DNA from: Marinoscillum sp965229915
Lineage (GTDB): Bacteria > Bacteroidota > Bacteroidia > Cytophagales > Cyclobacteriaceae
Reading direction: 5' to 3'
Assembly: GCF_965229915.1 (NCBI RefSeq)
Contig: NZ_CBDDJZ010000001.1
Location: forward strand, 5,084,001-5,148,000
Length of the DNA: 64,000 nt
The position numbers and the translations under genes were made by a program. Below, one piece after another: positions 53,144-63,400 of this stretch. Below the pieces are notes generated by a model. That model was not told where the DNA came from and ran no database searches. It was given only the letters and a program-made list of their open reading frames with translations. Position 1 is the first letter of the stretch, and the number at the start of each line of letters is the position of its first letter.

Positions 53144-53500
53144 TCGGTCTTTTGGTGAGTCGTTCTTTCGGTGAGTCGGTATTCGGTAGGTCGGGGACTG
53201 TAACAGTGACAGGTCAATAGTGATTGGTGATCAGTATTTTGTTGATTTCATTATAAGTGATCTGTTTAGGACGAGTCATTAAGGTCTTATCAGTCAGAAT
53301 TTGAGACTCAGCGAGCATTTAGGTATCTGCCGTGAGCAACTCGAACTTGTTAGGAAACCACGAAAATTCCGCTGGACGTTTATGACTCTTGGGGTAGCAT
53401 TTATGACTAGTGGGCAATTGTTGCCCCAAAGTGTAACCAGGACTCGACTGAAATTCTATAAATAATAGTCAGAAACCTGTATTGATTTGTCAAATGCGGA
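53144..53500. other. Convergent intergenic region with short repeats, no gene seen
   Basis: 357 bases between two convergent genes. Left part: direct copies of GGTGAGTCG (within 53152-53178) and related TCGGT pieces. Right part: TTTATGACT at 53379 and 53400 (21-base spacing) and the inverted repeat GGGCAA-TTG-TTGCCC at 53412-53426. I see no convincing coding frame, T-run terminator or mobile-element end. It may be decayed sequence or hold a small RNA. Confidence 0.55.
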
Positions 53501-54427
53501 TTAGAAGTACACCGGACACTCAGGATCTTTCTTGTAGTTTCTAAGCTTGATGCGGTAGTTGAGTAAGATCTCGTGAGAACCACTTGTTTCGGTAGTGATT
53601 TCACTGGCATTGGCATCATAGGCATAACCCACTCTGAAGTTTTCATTGAGGATGATCTGGCCAATGAAGGTAATATCTTTTGAGTTTCGGTAGCTGATAC
53701 CCGCATAGGCTATCTGATCAAAAATGACCATGCCTGTAATGTCATAAGCAAATCGGTTAGACTCCTGAGCTCTTAGTAGGATAGAAGGACTCAGTTTGAT
53801 TAGATCATTTATCGGAAAAATCACACCACCAGTGATGTAGTAATACCGACTTTCTCTTGAGTCGGCTGCTATACCATCAGCCTCATCTACAAGCAAAGTC
53901 TTGTTTTCTAAAATATAAGGAACGGAGAACCCTGCATACATGTGTGGATTAGCAAAGTAAATCCCGGTACCGAAGTTTGGGGTCATCCGGTTGTTAACGC
54001 CGGATAGTAACTGGTCATCCTGATCAAATACTGTTAATTCTGTAAAGTCTTGTTGGCGACTGTCAAATCCTCCTTGCAAACCCATCGCCAATATTCCAAA
54101 GCCAGTTTTGATTTTGTAGGCATAGCTACCATACACCGACACCGTTTCTGTTATTCCAATTTGATCACGGGTAGCCTGTAAGCCTACTCCAACTCTATTG
54201 GAATTAAATGAAGAATGTGCGGTGAATGCCTGAAATACAGGCGCGCCTTCAATGTTGATCCACTGCTCCCGATGCACTGCTATAACTGATAGTAAGTTTA
54301 GGCTTCCTGCATAGGCAGGGTTGGTCAATAAACCATTGAATGGATAAGTAGATGTTAATGGTCTCAGCTGGGCTGAGGCCATTAACACTGTACCTATCAA
54401 GGATATCGTCAATAAGAATTTTTTCAT
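53501..54427 (-). CDS. PorP/SprF-family type IX secretion accessory membrane protein
   Basis: Outer-membrane protein of 308 residues with a signal peptide (FLLTISLIGTVLMASAQ) and the PorP/SprF pattern: YPFNGLLTNPAYAGSLNLLS (residues 28-47), HREQWINIEGAPVFQAFTAH, then strands such as GVGLQATRDQIGITETVSVYGSY and PNFGTGIYFANPHMYAGFSV. SprF-type proteins are needed for secretion of SprB-like adhesins carrying type B sorting domains. The giant adhesin gene ends 18 bases upstream on the same strand, so the pair forms an adhesin-exporter module. Confidence 0.94.
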   Translation of the reverse strand: MKKFLLTISLIGTVLMASAQLRPLTSTYPFNGLLTNPAYAGSLNLLSVIAVHREQWINIEGAPVFQAFTAHSSFNSNRVGVGLQATRDQIGITETVSVYGSYAYKIKTGFGILAMGLQGGFDSRQQDFTELTVFDQDDQLLSGVNNRMTPNFGTGIYFANPHMYAGFSVPYILENKTLLVDEADGIAADSRESRYYYITGGVIFPINDLIKLSPSILLRAQESNRFAYDITGMVIFDQIAYAGISYRNSKDITFIGQIILNENFRVGYAYDANASEITTETSGSHEILLNYRIKLRNYKKDPECPVYF

Positions 54428-54445
54428 AACCTGTTCTTATGCAAA

Positions 54446-57400
54446 TTAACGAACTAACTCCAAAAATCCTTGGATCTTCTCTGACCCATCGTTTTTATCA
54501 ATAAAGTAGAAGTAAGTTCCAACCGGAAGTTTAAGTCCGTTTCTTCCCACATTGGATGTTCCGTCAAACCTCACATCAATGTTGTCGTATTGATCTGCTT
54601 CATAAACTAACGATCCATCTCTATTGTAGATTGTTACCGTATTGTTCGGGAAGTAATCGATACAGTCTATGATGAAGTAGTCGTTTCGTCCATCACCATT
54701 GGCGGAGACACCATTGTATATTTTCAGTGAAGCGTCGATCACAAACTCTCTGGTGTACTCACAGCCATTATTTGGTGTGAAAGTTACACTCCAGTTTCCT
54801 GGTTCAGCATTGGTCAATGATCGATCACCTTCCACAACCACACCATTTGGTCCGTTCCATTGGATGGCCTGAATGTTGTTGTTTTCTGTGAAGATGATGC
54901 TCGCTTTTCCACTAAACAAGTTGGTAGCTCCGTCCTCAGATCTCAAGCAAATTGAACCAGTGGTAGCAATTTCAAACTCAGGATCTACTATGTCATTCAA
55001 GATAGTAATACGCTTGGTTGGAGACTCACATCCTGTGGACAAGTTAGTAGCTTTCACCAGGTAACTGATCGAATCCAGTTCGCTGATATCACTACCAGTA
55101 AACACAATGGTAGTCGGGTCATTTTCATCATACCAGTCAAACTGATATCCTTCAGATTCCCCATTCACTCTGGCAATTGCGCGTCCATCAGGGAATGAAC
55201 AGTTGGTTCTGTGCTGCAGGATCGTGATTGATGGTGCTGCTGGTAGTACCGTTGCATCTTCCATTACGAATTGAGACAATCCTCGACATCCCGTAACCTG
55301 ATCTGTCGCCACCACTGAGTAAACTCCTACAGCTAAGCTATCGGCTGAAGTACCAGTAGCGATAGGTGTAGCCGTAGTGTCAGTACCTAGATACCATTCA
55401 AACTCATAGCGGAATAGCTCCTTCTCAGTGAATCCGATGGCAGCTCGGCCGTTTGGCTGAGTCGGGTAGCAGATGGTCATGTTGTTGACAATATCCACTC
55501 TGAAGTCCGGTTCATCTCTAATGTCACGAACAGTAGCTTTAAGTACTTCTGAAGTACAGAATAAGTCAGTTCCATCCACTACGTAAAGGGTGTAGTCTCC
55601 AGCTTCCAGACCTGTGTAAAGAGATCCAATAAAATCAGCTTGGGTTGGATCTACAGTTCCTCCAGTCAAGTCGCCGTTGAACCAGTAGAATTGATATCCA
55701 GAAAGGGCTTTGCCATCAGGTATATTGATTACTGTTGCTGCCAGTTGACCATTCGGATCTGTACAGTTGCTGTTTCCTTCAGAAGAAATTGAGATCTGTA
55801 ATGGATCTGGATAATCATCAATCATGGTATAGCTCTCCTCTCTGGTACAGCCTGTTGCCAGGTTGGTTACTGTGACCGTATATACACCTGCTGCCAAACT
55901 GTCTACTGTGAAGTTGTTAGCTTCCACGATGTTGCCATTCTCATCTCTCCACTCGAAGCTGTACGCTGTGGTATCCTGTGAACCATTGGTTGCTGATACT
56001 GTAAAAGTACCATTAGGATTGGCTGGATCACAGTTCCCCTGTAGGGTAAAGTCCTCCAATGCAACTCTTGGTTTCACCGAGTTATCCTCAATAGTCACCT
56101 GCACCACATTTGAAACGCATCCGGTGCTTACTTGTGTGGCCTGTACATAGTAGTCACCTTCCGCTACATCATACGAAGGCGTAGCGCTTGCAGAAAGGAT
56201 TGGGCTCGCTCCGTCCTGAATAGGAGTAGGAGTTCCTTCTGTAGGATCTGCATCGTAGAAGGCGAAGGTGAATTCTGATAAAGGACCATTGCTCATTTGA
56301 GTCACCTCAAACACTCCATTGGACGGCACACAAGTGGTAATATGCGTGGTGTCGAAGCTTGCGATTAATGGTGAAGCTGAACGATTAGGTAATTCGAAAT
56401 CTGCTGAAGTAACACATCCGCTAGGAGTGTGCTCTACAGATACGCTATAGGTATCAGCAAATACATTGCTCAGAGTATCATTGGTGCTTACCACGTCTCC
56501 ATTTGAATTGGTCCAGGTGAAGCTATAGTCTGAGCTAGGATCAGATAAGTTATCCGCTACTGCTCTCAGCGTACCATTTGGTGTAGCTGAAGACGAGCAG
56601 GTAGAGTCCGCCTCAATCTGAACGATCTGCAGCACAGGGTTCAGAGGATTGTCCACGATGTTGAAGCTGAATGGTTCCGAATCACAGTTAGAATCAGATA
56701 TTCTGGACACAATCACCGAGTAAGGACTATCTGACTCTTCCAAACCTTCAATTTCAAATGGAGTAGAAGTATCTGTGTCCGTTACAATATTATTGTTTAC
56801 ATCCGTCAACACGATCTCATAATTGGCTCTGAAAGTAGCCGAGTCGGTAGAGTCTGCCAATACCAGAGCGGTACCATTGTATTCGATCTCAAGTAGTACA
56901 AAAGAACCATTTGGTGCGTCACAGTAAGTGTTGTTATTCACCTCTGTATCCGTGATGATCGGCAATACAGGGTTATTGTTCACATTGATCGTTTGTGTGC
57001 TAACACAACCCGTATTGTTCGTTGCATCATTGTTGGTGATTTCTACGGTGTAGTTTCCATCAACTAAACCACTAATGATGTAGTCGTTATCCGTTACCCC
57101 TGGGTAAGCCACACTTACACTGTCTCCAGAGGTGTTGTTACCAACATACCATTGATAGGTATAATTTCCAGAGGAAGGAGTTGCTCCATCAATTTCCAGG
57201 ATTTCAATGCTTCCTTGAGCTACCGTACCGCCAGAGCAATTCGCATTAGGAACTACAGTTACCTCACCGATTTCAGGAGTTTGACTATCATCGAGGATTT
57301 CTACTGCAAACGAAGTAGCTGCACACCCTGTAGAGTCATTCTCAACGGTAATGGTGTAGGTATCAGGAGATAGACCTGTCAATGTAAATGAACTACCAGA

Positions 57401-60400
57401 TGGTGTTGGGCTATAAGGAGATGCATTTCCATTGATCGTGTTTGTTCCGTCAGACGCTGTGATCGTCCAGTTGTAATCTCCCAGTTCTGTTTGTGCTACA
57501 CCGTCTATGGTAATGTTGCTGGCATTGATCACTATCTCCCCATTACCAGGAGTGTTACAAATGGTATTGTGAGTGATTTGTGACGTAGGGATATTCATCA
57601 CAGGGAATGCCTGATCTAGAATGATCTCAAACGTACGCTGAACTGAACATCCACCATTTGGAGCCGTGCCATCGTTTTTGGTTGCTACCAAGGTGTATGT
57701 ACCTGCCTGTAAGTCCTCTAGTTCGGTGAAATCACCATTAGCAATTGCTGTACCTCTGGTTCCTCCGTCAGTTGGGAAGATCTGGTTGGTAGTAGTACTA
57801 CCTCTATACCAGGTGAGCGTGTAATCACCCATTGTAGCTGGAGAACCTGCTTCGAAGATGCTCACGTCGATAGTTCCATTGCCAGAATTTCCTGCATCAT
57901 CACAGAAAGTAGAGGCTGTTTTGGCATCCAATGTGATTGTTGGATTAACTGGTAGGTCTTCGATTACGATTTCTATGTCTGTCTCAGTAGTACAGCCAGT
58001 TACTGAACTGGTAGCGCTAGCTGAGTAAGTACCGGCATCCAGATTCTCGATACGGTTACCAGTTCCACCGGATAATCCATTAGTTACTGAAACTGATCCA
58101 GGTAAAGCAGCTCCATCTTTTTCCCATGTGAACGTGTAGTCACTAATCGGGTAGAGGCTATCATCACCATCCACTTGCACACTGGTGATTTCGATGTAAC
58201 CATTTGGACTAGAGCAGTTGTAATTGTCATCAAAGTCCACATCAGTTGTTTCATCGATAGTGTAGGTAGGTTCTGTTGTGTCGATAATGAATGTGACGAT
58301 ACGTTCACAACCCTGATAAGGTGTTCCATTCTTGGTCACTTTAACTGTGTAGTCGCCTTCGCTTAGGCTGTCAAGAGTCAGAATAGAACCACTGATTTGA
58401 GCTGTTCCAGCATTTGTGCCAGCTGGATCTCCAGCACTGTTGGCAATGAAGTCATTGCTCGCAGGTGTGCCAGCAGAGCTTCCTCTATACCATTCGATGG
58501 TATAATTAGCAGCAGCTGCTGCTGAGGTCGTTGTGCTAGTCTCTCTGATTTGAATGGTCATCGAACCGTCACCAGTTGTTCCTGAAGTGCCATTACACAT
58601 GGTATTGTCGACCAGGGTAGTAGCAACAACCACTGGTTGTTGTGATTGGTCTTGTATTACAAATCGGACAAAGTCATCTGAACTCATCACACAACCGGTG
58701 CTATCGGTATTTTGGATTCCCACGTAGTAGGTACCAGCCGGCAGTCCAGCGATATCATTTGCACCAGCCGCACCATTAGCAGCAGAAGGGAATGCTACAT
58801 CAGGGAAAGAAGCACCATTGGCGATCAGCGTTGTCTTATCGTCTTCATACCATGTGAACGTGTAGTCAGTGATGGCATAGTCACCACCAGAGATAGAGGT
58901 AGAAGTACCACCAGGTCTAGTTTCAGTGATATCAAGGATTTCGAACCCACCATTCACCGGATCACAGTCATCGACGTGGGTGATGTTAAAGTCAGCACCT
59001 ACGGTGTTACCTACCGATATGGTAGAGTTAAACTGAGTGATTGTTACAGACTGAAGTGCACTTTCACAATCGATACCCGGGTTGGTATTGTCGATGATCT
59101 GTAGGTAGTAAGTACCGTTTGGCAGCCCATCAACGATGTTGACACCAGCTTGTCCGTTGGCCGTGTTACCAGAGGCTCCACTACCAGAGAAAGAGATGTT
59201 TACCAGATCCGGGTCATCACCAGCATCCAGCAGGTCGGTACCAGCCGCATCGAAGTACCAGTTGAAGGTATAGTCATCCACGTCAGTTGACCCGTTGGTT
59301 ACTGTAGCAGTAGCCTGCCCAGTAGCTGTGTAGTTGACAGCATCACAAGTGATGTCCTGCTCGGTGGCCGTGATATTGAAGTTAGGATTGACTCTATTGT
59401 CATCGATGGTGAACTCTACAAAGTCATCTGAACTCATCACACAACCGGTGCTATCGGTATTTTGGATTCCCACGTAGTAGGTACCAGCCGGCAGTCCAGC
59501 GATATCATTTGCACCAGCCGCACCATTAGCAGCAGAAGGGAATGCTACATCAGGGAAAGAAGCACCATTGGCGATCAGCGTTGTCTTATCGTCTTCATAC
59601 CATGTGAACGTGTAGTCAGTGATGGCATAGTCACCACCAGAGATAGAGGTAGAAGTACCACCAGGTCTAGTTTCAGTGATATCAAGGATTTCGAACCCAC
59701 CATTCACCGGATCACAGTCATCGACGTGGGTGATGTTAAAGTCAGCACCTACGGTGTTACCTACCGATATGGTAGAGTTAAACTGAGTGATTGTTACAGA
59801 CTGAAGTGCACTTTCACAATCGATACCCGGGTTGGTATTGTCGATGATCTGTAGGTAGTAAGTACCGTTTGGCAGCCCATCAACGATGTTGACACCAGCT
59901 TGTCCGTTGGCCGTGTTACCAGAGGCTCCACTACCAGAGAAAGAGATGTTTACCAGATCCGGGTCATCACCAGCATCCAGCAGGTCGGTACCAGCCGCAT
60001 CGAAGTACCAGTTGAAGGTATAGTCATCCACGTCAGTTGACCCGTTGGTTACTGTAGCAGTAGCCTGCCCAGTAGCTGTGTAGTTGACAGCATCACAAGT
60101 GATGTCCTGCTCGGTGGCCGTGATATTGAAGTTAGGATTGACTCTATTGTCATCAATGGTGAACTCTACAAAGTCATCTGAACTCATCACACAACCGGTG
60201 CTATCGGTATTTTGGATTCCCACGTAGTAGGTACCAGCCGGCAGTCCAGCGATATCATTTGCACCAGCCGCACCATTAGCAGCAGAAGGGAATGCTACAT
60301 CAGGGAAAGAAGCACCATTGGCGATCAGCGTTGTCTTATCGTCTTCATACCATGTGAACGTGTAGTCAGTGATGGCATAGTCACCACCAGAGATAGAGGT

Positions 60401-63400
60401 AGAAGTACCACCAGGTCTAGTTTCAGTGATATCAAGGATTTCGAACCCACCATTCACCGGATCACAGTCATCGACGTGGGTGATGTTAAAGTCAGCACCT
60501 ACGGTGTTACCTACCGATATGGTAGAGTTAAACTGAGTGATTGTTACAGACTGAAGTGCACTTTCACAATCGATACCCGGGTTGGTATTGTCGATGATCT
60601 GTAGGTAGTAAGTACCGTTTGGCAGCCCATCAACGATGTTGACACCAGCTTGTCCGTTGGCCGTGTTACCAGAGGCTCCACTACCAGAGAAAGAGATGTT
60701 TACCAGATCCGGGTCATCACCAGCATCCAGCAGGTCGGTACCAGCCGCATCGAAGTACCAGTTGAAGGTATAGTCATCCACGTCAGTTGACCCGTTGGTC
60801 ACTGTAGCAGTAGCCTGCCCAGTAGCTGTGTAGTTGACAGCATCACAAGTGATGTCCTGCTCGGTGGCCGTGATATTGAAGTTAGGATTGACTCTATTGT
60901 CATCGATGGTGAACTCTACAAAGTCATCTGAACTCATCACACAACCGGTGCTATCGGTATTTTGGATTCCCACGTAGTAGGTACCAGCCGGCAGTCCAGC
61001 GATATCATTTGCACCAGCCGCACCATTAGCAGCAGAAGGGAATGCTACATCAGGGAAAGAAGCACCATTGGCGATCAGCGTTGTCTTATCGTCTTCATAC
61101 CATGTGAACGTGTAGTCAGTGATGGCATAGTCACCACCAGAGATAGAGGTAGAAGTACCACCAGGTCTAGTTTCAGTGATATCAAGGATTTCGAACCCAC
61201 CATTCACCGGATCACAGTCATCGACGTGGGTGATGTTAAAGTCAGCACCTACGGTGTTACCTACCGATATGGTAGAGTTAAACTGAGTGATTGTTACAGA
61301 CTGAAGTGCACTTTCACAATCGATACCCGGGTTGGTATTGTCGATGATCTGTAGGTAGTAAGTACCGTTTGGCAGCCCATCAACGATGTTGACACCAGCT
61401 TGTCCGTTGGCCGTGTTACCAGAGGCTCCACTACCAGAGAAAGAGATGTTTACCAGATCCGGGTCATCACCAGCATCCAGCAGGTCGGTACCAGCCGCAT
61501 CGAAGTACCAGTTGAAGGTATAGTCATCCACGTCAGTTGACCCGTTGGTTACTGTAGCAGTAGCCTGCCCAGTAGCTGTGTAGTTGACAGCATCACAAGT
61601 GATATCCTGCTCGGTGGCCGTGATATTGAAGTTAGGATTGACTCTATTGTCATCGATGGTGAACTCTACAAAGTCATCTGAACTCATCACACAACCGGTG
61701 CTATCGGTATTTTGGATTCCCACGTAGTAGGTACCAGCCGGCAGTCCAGCGATATCATTTGCACCAGCCGCACCATTAGCAGCAGAAGGGAATGCTACAT
61801 CAGGGAAAGAAGCACCATTGGCGATCAGCGTTGTCTTATCGTCTTCATACCATGTGAACGTGTAGTCAGTGATGGCATAGTCACCACCAGAGATAGAGGT
61901 AGAAGTACCACCAGGTCTAGTTTCAGTGATATCAAGGATTTCGAACCCACCATTCACCGGATCACAGTCATCGACGTGGGTGATGTTAAAGTCAGCACCT
62001 ACGGTGTTACCTACCGATATGGTAGAGTTAAACTGAGTGATTGTTACAGACTGAAGTGCACTTTCACAATCGATACCCGGGTTGGTATTGTCGATGATCT
62101 GTAGGTAGTAAGTACCGTTTGGCAGCCCATCAACGATGTTGACACCAGCTTGTCCGTTGGCCGTGTTACCAGAGGCTCCACTACCAGAGAAAGAGATGTT
62201 TACCAGATCCGGGTCATCACCAGCATCCAGCAGGTCGGTACCAGCCGCATCGAAGTACCAGTTGAAGGTATAGTCATCCACGTCAGTTGACCCGTTGGTT
62301 ACTGTAGCAGTAGCCTGCCCAGTAGCTGTGTAGTTGACAGCATCACAAGTGATGTCCTGCTCGGTGGCCGTGATATTGAAGTTAGGATTGACTCTATTGT
62401 CATCGATGGTGAACTCTACAAAGTCATCTGAACTCATCACACAACCGGTGCTATCGGTATTTTGGATTCCCACGTAGTAGGTACCAGCCGGCAGTCCAGC
62501 GATATCATTTGCACCAGCCGCACCATTAGCAGCAGAAGGGAATGCTACATCAGGGAAAGAAGCACCATTGGCGATCAGCGTTGTCTTATCGTCTTCATAC
62601 CATGTGAACGTGTAGTCAGTGATGGCATAGTCACCACCAGAGATAGAGGTAGAAGTACCACCAGGTCTAGTTTCAGTGATATCAAGGATTTCGAACCCAC
62701 CATTCACCGGATCACAGTCATCGACGTGGGTGATGTTAAAGTCAGCACCTACGGTGTTACCTACCGATATGGTAGAGTTAAACTGAGTGATTGTTACAGA
62801 CTGAAGTGCACTTTCACAATCGATACCCGGGTTGGTATTGTCGATGATCTGTAGGTAGTAAGTACCGTTTGGCAGCCCATCAACGATGTTGACACCAGCT
62901 TGTCCGTTGGCCGTGTTACCAGAGGCTCCACTACCAGAGAAAGAGATGTTTACCAGATCCGGGTCATCACCAGCATCCAGCAGGTCGGTACCAGCCGCAT
63001 CGAAGTACCAGTTGAAGGTATAGTCATCCACGTCAGTTGACCCGTTGGTCACTGTCGCAGTAGCCTGCCCAGTAGCTGTGTAGTTGACAGCATCACAAGT
63101 GATATCCTGCTCGGTGGCCGTGATATTGAAGTTAGGATTGACTCTATTGTCATCGATGGTGAACTCTACAAAGTCATCTGAACTCATCACACAACCGGTG
63201 CTATCGGTATTTTGGATTCCCACGTAGTAGGTACCAGCCGGCAGTCCAGCGATATCATTTGCACCAGCCGCACCATTAGCAGCAGAAGGGAATGCTACAT
63301 CAGGGAAAGAAGCACCATTGGCGATCAGCGTTGTCTTATCGTCTTCATACCATGTGAACGTGTAGTCAGTGATGGCATAGTCACCACCAGAGATAGAGGT

